Notes under the pieces: model-generated
Seen by the model: the letters and a program-made list of their open reading frames with translations, nothing else
The model's database searches: none
Told to the model about the DNA's origin: nothing
From: Adiantum capillus-veneris
Taxonomy: Eukaryota; Streptophyta; Polypodiopsida; Polypodiales; Pteridaceae
NCBI GenBank assembly: GCA_014529385.2
Contig: CM043968.1
Coordinates: forward strand, 31,135,513 to 31,199,512
DNA length: 64,000 bases
Reading direction: 5' to 3'
Part shown: piece after piece, positions 31,344-43,126 of the stretch
How positions within the stretch are numbered: position 1 is the stretch's first letter
How the letters are laid out: each line of letters begins with the position of its first letter
Program-made: the position numbers and the translations under genes

Positions 31344-32649
31344 TCCCATCAACAGTCATGGAGAGGGGGGCCAGAACACCAACAAAATGCAGCAATACTA
31401 TAATGTACAATATTACCATGGTTGATGTGTCACGATCTAGTTCAATGAGCGTGGATAGAGCCGAGTTGTCGATTGCAGTTGAATTTCTCATGTGTGACGT
31501 ATCAATCAGTAAGGGCACTTCTTGCTGCCAGCTTTTCGACTCTTGACGAACATCCCATGATTGCATGCCACTATTCTCATAAATAATGCATAGTAAACGG
31601 AGGGTCAGGATATGCTGCCCCTCGACCCACGACGTCAAGGTTGTTTCAAAACGTGTGTACGGATCCGTTTCGTATCGTACAACCATACTATACAATTCGT
31701 ACAAAACGGATCAATCCGTACATGGTACTTTTAAAAAAATATAAAAAATGGAAGACTGGGGGTTTTCGATGCATTTTCACTGACTTTTGGGTGATCAAAC
31801 TAGTTCTCATTTGAGCTTTGATACGCTTGCAACACTAATTGCGGGGCAGCTAGAAAATGCGACAATAGCTTTAAGTTGCATGGATCAAAACTTTTTGGCA
31901 TCATAAAAACATGCTTTAGAGAAGAAGGGGAAAGACATATAAAGCTTTGCGTGCAATAGTTAGCTAATGAATGGGCCCTTTTATTAAATGGAAAAATGTG
32001 ATTTCCTTTTCATTTTGTATTAGAATGCTAGAGTGAGCTTGAGGATAACTTTTCAAAATTTTGTCATCTACAAGAACAATTTATAAACATGAGAAATAAA
32101 ATTTTATAAAGAAGTTGTAGGCCTTTGATGAGATGTTCACCTTGTTTAAGGTAGTCACAATTGCTACGTAGCTTTGATAGTAAGTACAAATGGAAGTGGA
32201 AATTTCCATTGCAAGTGCATTGTGGGAATGTGGTCATGATATTGTCATATATTTTTAATGGCTTGCTTTACCTCGTCTTCAAAGATAAGCTTCAAGTTGC
32301 TAGCATCTGCAAGTATGGCCTTCTTAGATTATATGTATATGATTATTGGCAACTAGGGCAATGGGCTAGAGAACATGGATTTCATTGAGGTGATCACAAA
32401 CACGTGAGAGAGCAAACACGTGATCACTATTAACATAACCCTTATGGTAACCTGCAAAAACCACTTGAGTAGGTAAGCCTGTCAGGCTTTTTTATTTTTT
32501 CAATGGGCCCGTCGAGAAAATAAAAAAGCCCAGCGGGTTTATCGGTATATAGTAAAAACTTTACCACTTTGGCATTTTGATTAGGCAAATCCCTAGAGAG
32601 TGTATCTTAGCGCCGAGTACAATTATTTCTCCTTGTGAGTTGACCTAAG

Positions 32650-34545
32650 GTTATAGAGTCACAAGTCCTTTTGAACTTGATTCTTAATACGGTAATCACT
32701 TCTGAAAAAATTAAAATCCTTGACCGAAGGCAAAGGTACGATGCCAAACAAATTAAATCTCTTAAGAGTCATGCTCATTGCGATGAAGCCACTGGTCCAT
32801 AAAGGGATTGAAGTTGGTTTTAGAAAATGAGCATATTTAAATAATGGGTCGTTAGTCAAGGGTTGGATGCCCTCTAATATCCATCCACTGATGGTTATTA
32901 TAGAGATCACCCCAGGTTCCAATGCCCTTTTTGTAGCAGGTAAGTGCCCGTCTGGTTAATTGAATATCCAAGTATTTCAAACCATATAGAATCCTACATC
33001 ACAAAATCAAAGTCATAGATCAAGCTAGGAGGCAGGGACTTGCTCTTTTTGAGATCTTGTGGCCAAGCTTCCCAAAATTTGCAGGTAAGGACAGTTCCCT
33101 TGAACTTAAGGGATTGTTGACAGAGAGTAGCTTCTCTAAGAGTTAATCGTGACTAAGCTTTAGAGATCTGCACACAAAAGGAGGTGATATTCCGGTGAAT
33201 AAGTTTGGCCCAGTAATCCTCACAATCAACAAACCTCACAGTCCATTTTGCAGACAGTTTCTTAGCTAGGAATTCCAGATTTTGAATTTCTAAACCCCCA
33301 GCCTCTTTAGGTTGACACCATGTGTTCCAAGATACCTTTGGTATCTTGGTTCTGTCTTCATTCCCTCCCCATAAAAATCTCCTTGTAAGCATGAAAATCT
33401 TGTTCAGCTAAGTTTTGGTGGTTTTCCAACAAGCCAAGAAGAATACCATGAAAGACATGAGGTAGTGATTGAGAACAAACAGTCTAGCAAGAAGAGAGGG
33501 CTGCATATTATGCCAAAGAAATACTTTAATCTTGAATCTATTCAGTACCCATTCAAACCTTTGTGGCATGCTGACCTTTAAGCCCATGGGTATCCCAACG
33601 AGCTTGAGCACCTTTCCATCCTCCAATTGTTGACACCTAGCCTCCACCACTAAGGGAGCAGAGGATCCATTGGATGTTTTGTAGCCATTTTTGCTATGGT
33701 TGAACTGTGATCCTGATGCTAAATAGAATATTGAGGGGCATTGCCAAAAGTTGTTCATAGATATCTCATCATTACTAAAAAGACGGTTAGTATCATTTGC
33801 AAACTGCTAGAGGCATAGTTCTTTTCCCATACCATGTATTTTGATGCCTTTGATCAGTCCTTGGCTGAGGCAATCCTTAATCAACCATCCAAGACCACCT
33901 GATGACATGGCATATAAAAGAGGAGATAAAGGTCAGCCCTGTCTAATTGAACTAAGAGCTGAATCCCATCAGTCAAATCACCATTAAGAGCAATTTCGGA
34001 ATATGAATTACCAAGAAGAACATGCACAAATCTAATGAATTGCTTCCCAAATTCAAGATCTGATTATAATATGAAATCCCATTCAATTCTGTCATGTGCT
34101 TTGTCAAAATCAATTGTGAAAAAAATTAAATCCTGACTAGATTAAGTAGCATACTCAATGGACTCCCAAAGTGTAATAATTGCATCAAGTATGTAATTGC
34201 CTTTAATGAAACCCTTTTGCTCTGGCATAATGATTTTTTTCCATGTGAGGGCTAATCCTCCTAGCCAAGGACAAGATCTTATAAATAGAAGTCAGATAGG
34301 AGATGGGTCTCCAATTGGAGAGATCATCTTAGTCCCTTTTTTATAGATTAATTTGATGACCCCAGTATTAACCTTAGAAGGAAGAGCTCCTAGTCTAACA
34401 ACTTCTAGCCAGACTTGCATGATGTAAGGAATGATGAAATCTTGATAAGCTTTGAAGAACTCATTTGGAATCCCATCAATTCTTGGAGTTTTCCATGTTT
34501 CAAGGCTCTAATAATTTCTCTAAGCTCCTTTAATGTTTTGGAGAT
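32650..34545 (-). pseudogene. L1-type LINE reverse transcriptase remnant
   Basis: On the minus strand the order of an L1 RT can be read across frames: VIKLIYKKGT-like (about 34340), GFIKGNYILDAIITLWESIE (about 34200), FDKAHDRIEWDFI (about 34100), DGIQLLVQLDRADLYPLL (about 33960), the FANDTN equivalent of the FADD box (about 33800), and the C-terminal region RRFLWGGNEDRTKIPKVSW with WCQPKEAGGLEIQNLEFLA (33392-33260). It is distinct from the CT-tailed family and heavily decayed. It stops abruptly at 34545 where copia sequence begins. Confidence 0.8.
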
Positions 34546-36830
34546 GAAGACCACGGAGGACTTGATGAAGTCACTTGACGGCCTCTACAAGAAACCATTG
34601 GCATCCAATAAGGTATTTCTCATGAAGTGCTTGTTCAATCTAAAAATGGCAGAGAGTGGTTCAATTGCAAAACACCTAGACGGCTTCAACACCAACATAA
34701 GTCAACTTCGATCGGTGAAGGTCAATTTTGACGATGAAGTGTGAGCCCTCTTTATACTATTGTCTCTACTGGATGGTTGGGATAGCCTTGTGATGGCTGT
34801 AAGTAACTCTGTCTCTGACACAAATACTCTTAAGTTTGATGACGTTGTGGGTGTTCTCCTAAGCGATAAAACACAAAAGAGAAGCACACGTGAATCATCA
34901 AGTTCTGCACTATCAGCGAAAATGAGGGGAAGATCGAAGGAGAGGTTCAAAAACCAAAAGGTTGTGATCACTCAAGGTGGAGCAATTCATGCACAAAGTC
35001 AGCTCTTGAATGTTGGAATTGCATCAAGAAGGATTGTTGGTCCAAGAAGAATAAGTAGTGGGAGTCTCAAGACAACAAGCCAACATTGGAGGCCAATGTG
35101 GTAGGCAAAGTAAAGCAAGATACTCTAATTCTCTCATTAGACAATGTGTCTAATTCTTGGATATTAGACTCCGGTGCTTCATTTCATGGAACACCACACA
35201 AGCAATATTTCCAATATTACACCAAAAGTAATTTTGAGTATGTATACTTGGGAGATGATGAAGCTTGTGAAACTTTCGTCAAACATACAATTTGTGTCAA
35301 AATTGCTAATGGAAATTAATGGAAGCTTAAAGATGCTAGGCATGTTCCTTCTCTTCACAGAAAATTGATCTCTACAAGACAATTGGAGGATGAAGGTCAC
35401 AACATTGCATTTGGAAACAAACTTTGGAATATTTCAAAGGGATACTTGGTGGTTGTCAAAGGGGAAAAGATTGGTACACTTTACTTGTGTACTATCAACA
35501 CACAATCTTCAACTTGTCAATAGCTACAGAAGTTGACAGTGCGGTGTGGCACTACCGGCTTGGACATATGAGTGCCAAAGGAATGCAAATCCTTCAATCA
35601 AAGAAGCTTCTACCAAGTTTGAAAGAAGTGGACTTAGAGTTCTGTGAAGATTTTGTTTACAGTAAGCAAAAGAGGGTAAAATTTCAAAAGGCACAAAATG
35701 AAAGAAAAAATCAAAAACTTGAATTGGTTCATTCTGATTTTTGGAGTCCTGCAGGTACACCATCCCTTGGTGGCTTGTTGTACCATCATAACATTCATAG
35801 ACGATGCAACTAGAAAAACATGGGTTTATGTAATTAAGAATAAATCCGATGTGTTTTCCATATTTCAAAGGTGGAAAGCCTTTGTGGAGAATAAAGCGGG
35901 TACCAAGCTTAAATGCCTGAGATCCGACAATGGAGGTGAACATTTCAGCCAAGCTTTTGAAAGCTTTTGTGATAGCAATGGCATTCGGAGGCAAATGAAA
36001 AACCCAAAGACACCTCAACAAAATGGCATTTTGGAAAGGATGAACAAAACAATCATGAAGCAAGCACAAAGCATGTGGCTACATGTAGACCTATAGCTTG
36101 AGCTTTGGGCGGAAGCAATAATTACGTCTGTGTACTTAATCAACCGGTTGCCCACAATTACATTGGATGGGGGAGTTCCAAAAGAGGCATGAACATGTAA
36201 ACCGGTGAACTATGCATTTCTCAAAGTGTTTGGGTGCAAGGCTTTTATGCACATAGATAGAAGCCTAAGGTCAAAGCTAGATGTAAAGTCCAAAAAGTGT
36301 TTCTTCATTGACTATGGAGAAGTTGACTTTGAGTATCGCCTATGGAATCTTGAAGTTGGTAAAATTTTAGAAGTAGGGACGTAATTTTCAATGAACAAAA
36401 TATGTACAAAGATTACTTTGAGAGAAAACAAACAAAAGATACACGTGATGAGTTCATGGTGCTTGAGGATGGTGAAGACCCAAGGAGTGCAAGCGGTGAC
36501 AACGTACAACAACGACAACCAAATGAGGAGCCTCAACATATGCCCCAAAGATCTATGAGAGCAAGCAGACCTCCAAAAAGGTTCGTTCCTTCCTTCATCT
36601 CTTGGTTCATATTCTGGAGAACTAAAATCATACAAAAAAGCTATGCAATACGAATCCAAAGAATACTCATAATTCTTGAGTCACGATCTCTTTCAATTGA
36701 GGTTATGGGCATGGAAGGGGTTGTGGAGTACATGATAAAATGCGTCCAAACTCCTCACATCGACTTCCTACAATTGCATGGGAAGCAAGAAAAAAGTTCG
36801 AAAAATACATAAAAGCAAGATCTTGAGCAC
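34546..36830 (+). pseudogene. Old Ty1/copia remnant: gag, protease, integrase
   Basis: Gag: MKTTEDLMKSLDGLYKKPLA and FLMKCLFNLKMAESGSIAKH (34546-34740). A CX2CX4-type knuckle start (CWNCIKKDCWSKKNK) lies near 35010. Protease: SWILDSGASFHGTPHKQYF (35155, normal DSGA). Pre-integrase: WHYRLGHMSAKGMQILQSKK (35548). Integrase: LELVHSDFWSPAGTPSLGG, FIDDATRKTWVYVIKNKSD, LRSDNGGEHFSQAFESFCDS and TPQQNGILERMNKTI (35720-36060). Reverse transcriptase is missing; sequence decays after about 36650. Several stops and frameshifts are present. No LTRs were found. Confidence 0.85.
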
Positions 36831-36835
36831 GGAAT

Positions 36836-37062
36836 TGTTACCATATACATGTGGTAGTGATGTGTGTGAACACACTAGGACCGCCGGGGCATTTTTTCCC
36901 TCTTTAGGAGGTTTTTTCCCCCGTGCATTGTATATACGTCCATCACTCTAGGGCTATCAATCTTTCCATTGCACACTAAGTAATACACTCTCTATTGTGT
37001 GCCTTGAGCTTCCTTCGTCTTCTCCAAGCTGTGTGTGTTTCTCCGCAACCCTAATTTCAACA
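36836..37062 (+). repeat. 5' LTR of the young copia element
   Basis: TGTTACCATATACATGTGGT ... TTTCAACA, 227 bp. A TATA-like TGTATATAC lies near 36929. Confidence 0.95.
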
Positions 37063-37064
37063 AT

Positions 37065-37076
37065 TGGTATCAGAGC
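37065..37076 (+). other. Primer-binding site of the young copia element
   Basis: TGGTATCAGAGC two bases after the LTR; complementary to initiator tRNA-Met. Confidence 0.95.
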
Positions 37077-37424
37077 AGGTCACATCCTCCCGGGCTTAGT
37101 CGCCAGCTGCTCCAGCACACGCCTGCTCACTTTCTCCGATTTCAGTGAGCTTTGGCGAGCGTTCGCAGGTCGACAAAAAATTCGGGAGAACTCAAAGAGC
37201 TTGGTCTACTCAGAATTCTGATTTGAGCTCATTTCGTCCTCCGTTTCCACTACAGACAGTACTGCACAGGCTATTTCGTCATTTTGTGCAGAGTTTCTGT
37301 TAGTGCCGTTTTCTGCATAACAGGTGCCTTATAGTCTTCTACGGTTTGTGCTATATAGCACAGGTTGTTCCCGCTCCATTTCTCCTATTTTCGAGTAGTT
37401 TTCACATCAGGTACAACATTTACC

Positions 37425-38300
37425 ATGGCTGACAACAACAACACAGATGTGTTCAAGATGTTTGTTGTTGAGGACAGGTTGGATGGGGACAACTACCCTA
37501 TGTGGGCTTATATGATGCAACATGTTCTTGTGTCAAAAGGTGTCTGGAACATTGTGCAGGGCATTGATGTACGTCCTGGTTCTGAGGATGTAGGCGATGT
37601 TGAGGATGTTGCAGGTCTTGCTGCAAGGATTGCAGTTGTTAGAGTTGTTTTGCCTACGGCAGAACAAGCTCGTTGGGATGTTAAGGATGCGCAGGCTCAT
37701 GCATTGATTGCGTTGTCTGTGAAGCGCACCATTGTTCCTCACATCCGTTCTGCAAAATCCGCAAAACAGGCTTGGGATATTTTAGCAGGTCTTTATGCAA
37801 GCCGCAATGAGGCTAAAATTGCTTTGCTGCGTAAAGAGCTGGAGTCGAAGATTATGCATGAGGAAGATGATATGGACACTTTCCTTGCTAGTGTCAAGGA
37901 TATCAATGAGCAGCTTATTTCTGCAGGTGAAGTCATTTCAGACAGTTCCCTTGTGCAGACGGTTCTTGATGCCTTACCAGATTCCTACCAGACATTTTCT
38001 AGTACTTGGAGACTGATGACCCAAGGAAATCCTGAAGTTGTCAAGTTTGATGCATTATGCACATTGCTGTTGCAAGAGTCACTTTCCAGAAAAAACAAGA
38101 CTAGATAGCCTGTAGTTGAAGAGGCTTGTATTGGTTCTCAAAGAAAGGGTGGTAGCAGCAATGCAGCCACTTCTTATGGTTCTACTGCGAGTGGCAAAAC
38201 TTCTGTTCCCAATGCTTCTGCTGGTAGCACTTCGTCTGGCAATTCTAGTGATAAGGGCAAAAAGAAGATTCGTTGCCATTATTGTACAACTAATGATCAC
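37425..38300 (+). pseudogene. Copia gag with one in-frame stop before the zinc knuckle
   Basis: The start is chosen at ATG 37425 (MADNNNTDVFKMFVVEDRL), the first ATG after the leader with copia gag homology; DGDNYPMWAYMMQHVL and AWDILAGLYASRNEAKIALL are typical of the gag/UBN2 region. TAG at 38106-38108 follows LSRKNKTR. The frame then stays open through KKKIRCHYCTTNDHLIKSCP (CX2CX4HX4C, 38267-38310). CAG to TAG by cytosine deamination at a CHG site is the simplest cause. Confidence 0.88.
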
Positions 38301-39390
38301 TTGATCAAGTCGTGTCCTACGTTGAAGGCCAAAGAGGCTAAGAAGAAAGAGGGTGGTTCCACTGCAAATGCTGGTTCCACTACAGATGCAGCCATTGTTG
38401 AGTCTTCTGTGAAAGGAGATTGTGTTGCTGATGTTGATGCAAAATGGGCTTTTAGCGCAGAGTGCACTTACAATCCTGCTGTCCATGATGCATGCTTGTC
38501 AGTTGCTGCAGATTCACATGTGTGGTATTTCGACAGTGGTGCTACAAAGCACATTACCTCACATCGTGAATTGTTTACCTCTCTCGAGTCTGTCCCTCAT
38601 GGGAATTCAGTCACTTGTGCCAACAACGCCTCTTATCCAGTTCAGGGAGTTGGAAAGATTGTGCTCACTGCTGCTAATGGCAGTTTCTTCACACTTGTTG
38701 ATGCACTTTATGTACCTGGGATCAAGAAGAATCTCTTGTCTGTATCCGCACTTGCTAGACTTGGACTTATAGTCAAATTTGTGGATGACAGATGTACAGT
38801 TCATGATCTCAGTTTTGGTGATGAAATTGTTGCATTTGGGCTTTTGTGCCGTGGGCTTTATAAGCTCACTTTGTATGACAAGTGTGGACAAAATTTTGCA
38901 AATGCTGTTGCAGATTCAAGGGCTATTTCAGATGCAAAACTTTGGCATGCACGTTTTGGTCATCTGAATTTTGCCAATTTGCTGCGTTTGCAGAAATCTG
39001 ATATGGTTGCTTCTTTGCCACCTCTTGAAGCACCTGTCAAACATGTTTGTGAAGGCTGTATTTTGGGTAAGATGCAGCGTTCTAAATTTCCAAAGGATGG
39101 TTCAGTTCGGGCCACATGCAGGTTGCAGCTTGTGCATAGTGATGTTTGTGGGCCCATGCAAACTCCGTCCTTAGGCAATTACCTGTACTTCGTGACTTTC
39201 ATTGATGATTACTCCAGGCATGCATGGGTATTTCCGCTTAAAGAGAAGTCCGAAGTTTTTATGTGCTTCAAACAATTTCTGGCTATGGCTGGATATGTCT
39301 CGAAATGTACTATGGGCACCCTCCGTTCCGATCGAGGGGGGGAGTATATGTCTCATGAATTTAATGCATTTCTGGCTAGTCGTGGGATAA
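38301..39390 (+). pseudogene. Copia protease and first half of integrase, cut by the insertion
   Basis: Protease: VWYFDSGATKHITSHREL (38520; D-S-G-A intact). Pre-integrase finger: LWHARFGHLNFANLLRLQ with CEGCILGKMQ (38940-39075). Integrase core: LQLVHSDVCGPMQTPS, FVTFIDDYSRHAWVFPLK and LRSDRGGEYMSHEFNAFLAS, to RGIKH at 39393. The frame is the same as gag. The insertion adds a chance stop just after. Confidence 0.92.
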
Positions 39391-39395
39391 AACAC
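39391..39395 (+). repeat. Target-site duplication of the nested element
   Basis: AACAC here and at 43316-43320. Removing one copy and the element restores the integrase frame from RGIKH into the TPQQNG motif. Confidence 0.93.
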
Positions 39396-39585
39396 TGAAG
39401 GGGATCGGGGAGCACCACAGAAGGAGAGTGAGAGAGAGAGAGAAGGAGACACACACGCGATGTGGGTGGGGAGACTCCAAGAGTGAGCAGCCCCCTATAC
39501 ACTTATGCTATGTATAAGGTATACAAGTCAGTGGGCGCCCAGACTCTGGGCGGCCGGGCAAGGCACAGACGCCTATACCCCAACA
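39396..39585 (-). repeat. 3' LTR of the nested element (left end)
   Basis: On the plus strand TGAAGGGGATCGGGGAGCAC ... CCTATACCCCAACA. It includes a short GA run (39431-39443). It differs from the other LTR at six bases and one indel. Confidence 0.92.
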
Positions 39586-39664
39586 ACCTCCCACTTAAAG
39601 GCGACTGTGCCTTGAAGCAAGAGAACCTAGTCTAAAGACTACAAAAGGCGAGAGAAAACCGCTC

Positions 39665-41494
39665 TCAACCGATGCCCACTGGCTGGCTGTGATCGTGTGC
39701 ATCCGGCTGTCCTGCTCCCGTGTATGTCCATACACGACCAGACTTACCGCACACGTACTGCAAGTATGTATGCAATACCTGCATATCTCCCTCGTGCACT
39801 ATGCCATCATCATTCAACAAACGACTGACAACCCCAACTGCAAATGCTCCCACTGCAGCTGCGATATACGGTCTCAAGATCAACATCTCATACATGAGAC
39901 CACCGAATGCCGATGCAATGCTAGCGGGCCTTGCTAGCTCTACGGAGCATGCATCAACATATATATCCCTCGCAATAGGCATCTTTGACTGACAAGGCGT
40001 GTCAGCCACATGCATCTCCTGACTGTCCACAAAAGACGCATCAACCTGTCGTGCAACCTCAGAGCAAACCAGCTGCTCTAGGTGTCTGCTGGAAGACATA
40101 TCCTGCACAACTATATCCCCATGCTCACTGTCGAGCATAGAAAGGAATGATTGCATAATCGCTGACATCTCAGCCTCCTTTGCAATCATCCACTGCAAAC
40201 ATGACCACTCAATCTGCTGTGACTCACTAGAGCTCTCATGCTCTAACTCTGTATGCATAGACTCTTGCACAATGTCCTCCTGTCGTGACTCACTAGAGCA
40301 AGACCGCTCTACCTGTCTATCCTGCATAGAAGTATCTCGCACAACTAACTCTCTGCTTTTCTCAGTCACTAGCAAAGCATGCATGTCTGACTCTGTCACC
40401 TCTTTGTGTGACTGCTCAAGTCGTGCCCCAGCTGTGTGCACAACGAGCTCACTACTTTGCACTCCATGCAAAGCATCCTGCAACCCACAAGCAAAAGAGA
40501 CTCGCATGCTCTCTCGCTGTCTACCTGGCTGCATGATCACAAAGACAACACCGTCTCTCGCGTGATCCACATGCAATGGGTAACCTGTACCACTCCTGGC
40601 ACCTCTCGCAATCACTAGCGAACCCAAATGCATCACAAAATCTCGCTCTCGTAGCAAAATCTGACATCCACAATCTCTAAGCTGACCAATCGAGATCAAA
40701 CTCATTGTCAAATCTGGTACATAGCGCACATGTCGTAACAAGTAAGATGCACCACTCGGTAATGAAAATCTCACATCGCCTGGACCTGCTATCGCATGCA
40801 CCGATCCATCGGTCAAACGTACACTGCCAAGCATCCCGCTAGAATAGCTACGAAACCATACACGATGCGGCGTGACATGAAACATAGCATCTGCGTCTAG
40901 CAACCACTGCGAAGGGAGTGCACTATCCACATGTATAGCATCTCGTGCATAGCTCGAGGTAAAAGTGACATCCCCGTCACTAGTATACTCCGACACTACA
41001 TGTGCCTCAACTGTCAAAGCAGCTGAGTCCATGGCATCACTACATACATCTCTGAGACTGCCATGTCTCCTATGATGTCGCATACGACGAAAACAACGCC
41101 GTCTAACGTGTCCAGAATGACCATGATACCAACATGTCACCTGTCGGCGTGCTCGTGAATGTACATGTCTCACACGAGTCCGTGATGACTCAGATCTATC
41201 ATACATATCATGTAATCTGCGCCAAAGTGCTCTCGAAGTAGTCTCATACATAACAAGAGCATATACAGATTCCACAAGGTGCAAAGAGAGCGTAGATAGT
41301 GCCATCTCCTCTAGCTCCTGCCACTGATCGTCAGACATGTTTGAAGGTCTACCTACATCACCACTCAATGGTCGATGCAACCCTCGTTGTGTCAATGCAT
41401 CAAGCATACACTCTCTCCATGCCGCATAGTCTGACCCATCAAACACATGCATCTGTGAGAGGTCACAATCTGATCGATCACCTGTCTCTGCCAT
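39665..41494 (-). CDS. Intact gag/protease-like ORF of the non-autonomous element, with a novel C-terminus
   Basis: The start is chosen at ATG 41494 (MAETGDRSDCDLSQMHVFDG); the frame is open further upstream to 41659, but that extension is hydrophobic and unlike gag. Residues about 15-120 are copia gag-like (FDGSDYAAWRECMLDALTQ, RALWRRLHDMYDRSES). A zinc-knuckle-like CWYHGHSGHVRRRC has His for the second Cys. The protease region WLLDADAMFHVTPHRVWF has D-A-D-A where D-S-G-A is expected, so catalysis is doubtful. HVRYVPDLTMSLISIGQL and SGTGYPLHVDH match the stretch between protease and integrase. From about residue 330 to 609 I recognise no family: an acidic, Ser/Glu-rich stretch and then a hydrophobic YIAAAVGAFAVGVVSRLL segment near the end. 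It stays open through 609 codons with no stop, in contrast to the relics around it. Confidence 0.85.
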   Translation of the reverse strand: MAETGDRSDCDLSQMHVFDGSDYAAWRECMLDALTQRGLHRPLSGDVGRPSNMSDDQWQELEEMALSTLSLHLVESVYALVMYETTSRALWRRLHDMYDRSESSRTRVRHVHSRARRQVTCWYHGHSGHVRRRCFRRMRHHRRHGSLRDVCSDAMDSAALTVEAHVVSEYTSDGDVTFTSSYARDAIHVDSALPSQWLLDADAMFHVTPHRVWFRSYSSGMLGSVRLTDGSVHAIAGPGDVRFSLPSGASYLLRHVRYVPDLTMSLISIGQLRDCGCQILLRERDFVMHLGSLVIARGARSGTGYPLHVDHARDGVVFVIMQPGRQRESMRVSFACGLQDALHGVQSSELVVHTAGARLEQSHKEVTESDMHALLVTEKSRELVVRDTSMQDRQVERSCSSESRQEDIVQESMHTELEHESSSESQQIEWSCLQWMIAKEAEMSAIMQSFLSMLDSEHGDIVVQDMSSSRHLEQLVCSEVARQVDASFVDSQEMHVADTPCQSKMPIARDIYVDACSVELARPASIASAFGGLMYEMLILRPYIAAAVGAFAVGVVSRLLNDDGIVHEGDMQVLHTYLQYVCGKSGRVWTYTGAGQPDAHDHSQPVGIG

Positions 41495-41659
41495 GAGCAC
41501 ACTGTAGCAAACTAGAAAGCAAAACCACCTCACCAACAACACCTGGAAACTGTCTACAAATATGGCCAGAAACACAATGTAAAACCTGTGAGACACACTC
41601 CAAAATAGAGCTCCCGCAATGTCAATACAAGCCTCGCATGCTCTAGTATCACACTGCAA

Positions 41660-43112
41660 TCTGTGAGCTAATCACCAAGCCCACACTGTGCGGTATCTAT
41701 GCATACATACGCACAAATCTCCCACCTGCAGAGAACACCGCACACAAATGCTGAGTGCAACCCGCAATCTCTACCTAGATCGCATAAATGATACGCATAA
41801 AACTCCTGGGAAAATTTCGCCAGAGTTTTGACGCACAATGGCTATCAACACAAAATAACCATTGTCCTGCAAGCTCAATACAATGAGCAATCAATGCGCA
41901 TCAAACTACACTCAATATACATGCATAAGCTCTGCAAAACTGTGGCAAACAATGCTCGATATCACAAGACTCTCCCACCTGAGAGTAAACCACTGTCTCA
42001 AGCAAAGAAAGATACACAACTCCTCACTCTTGCGAGAGTGGATACAAAAACACAAAACTGTGTACAAACTGACAAAACCTGTCAAAGTGAGAGTAAACAC
42101 TCGATCACAAACTATGGCGAGAATTTGGGAAAAATTCGACAGAATTTCCCCTGAAAACTGAGCAAAAAACTCAAGTACAATCTCTACCATAAACCATAAC
42201 ACTACTCAATGCCAATGAGTAGAAATGCCAAAATGGCTCCACATTTTCACATACAATGGCAATCTGCACTCAACGTACATCAACGGAGTGACCGCGCATA
42301 AGCAAGCGCCAAAAGATTTGCAATCCGAAAACTTGATCAATGCGAAAACAATGCTCTCAAGAGAGCTCACTGGCACTTGAAAGTGCTCGCCAAAATACAT
42401 GTATAATGGGCATCAACCATGCGCCATAACCATATGCAAACCATCCGCAAAGACCATGAATCCAAGCACAAAATCACTGCCAAGTATCCTGTGAAAACCA
42501 GTGAAAGAAGCTCCACCTATGTGCTCCAAAAAACTGCGTCTCTCAAGAGACCGCCTCGATGGTGTGTAAACGCCTCCGTACTTCGTTGCCCAAGTCTACC
42601 AAAAACCCTCAAACCACAAGCTTAACACAAGCTGCAATTGCATCTTCAGCTCAGAATTTATGCACTCAACTTCAAGCATCTCCCCTACTTCCAAAAGTGC
42701 ATCAAACTCGCACACAATGCGACAACAGAAAATATGGAATTTCTGTACTGAGCTGAATATCAGTAAAACGGTGAGGAATTTGCAAAAAGTTTCTTCTGCA
42801 AAGTTGTAGACCACGTCGAAACGGATGGTCAAGGCGGATAGAATTCTCAGATCTGCATTCTACAAGGAGAAAAACGAATCTGAAAACAGTGCTACTGCGC
42901 ACACAGTTTTAGGGCAGCACCTTCACTTACACACAATCTTCCACACTCCATTCTGAGCTGCCACAAGAGCATACATCACTCTCAACTGAGCTCACAAGCT
43001 CCCATTGCATTCTCACAAAGCTTCCAAGCTTTCTTAATCTCTCTACCGTCGAGAGCGAGCGAGCTATCGCCTCGAAGATCTCAAAGCCGTCGTGCTCTCC
43101 GCGGTCACCATA
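41660..43112 (-). other. Leader of the non-autonomous element
   Basis: About 1.45 kb between the primer site and the ORF. No coding motif on either strand; short ORFs look like chance. It may hold packaging signals of the element RNA (inference only). Confidence 0.6.
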
Positions 43113-43124
43113 GCTCTGATACCA
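43113..43124 (-). other. Primer-binding site of the non-autonomous element
   Basis: The minus strand reads TGGTATCAGAGC two bases inside the right LTR. It fixes the orientation and matches the host copia primer. Confidence 0.93.
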
Positions 43125-43126
43125 AT

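Larger units (their letters stand above)
28462..32649. other. Gene-poor downstream flank
   Basis: It includes the 3' UTR of the TPR gene (polyadenylation site not placed) and AT-rich DNA without convincing coding. Small features inside it are listed separately: a diverged duplication (28757-29025), a tandem repeat (30261-30385), a tRNA-related segment (30735-30800) with a CT tract (30948-30969), and a fold-back (31236-31343). Confidence 0.55.

Noticed and set aside
38607-39452. Minus-strand ORFs over copia integrase
   Set aside because: Antisense shadows of the plus-strand polyprotein.
41495-41659. Upstream extension of the non-autonomous ORF as a signal peptide
   Set aside because: The 55-residue extension is hydrophobic, but gag homology starts at the ATG at 41494 and a secreted gag is implausible.
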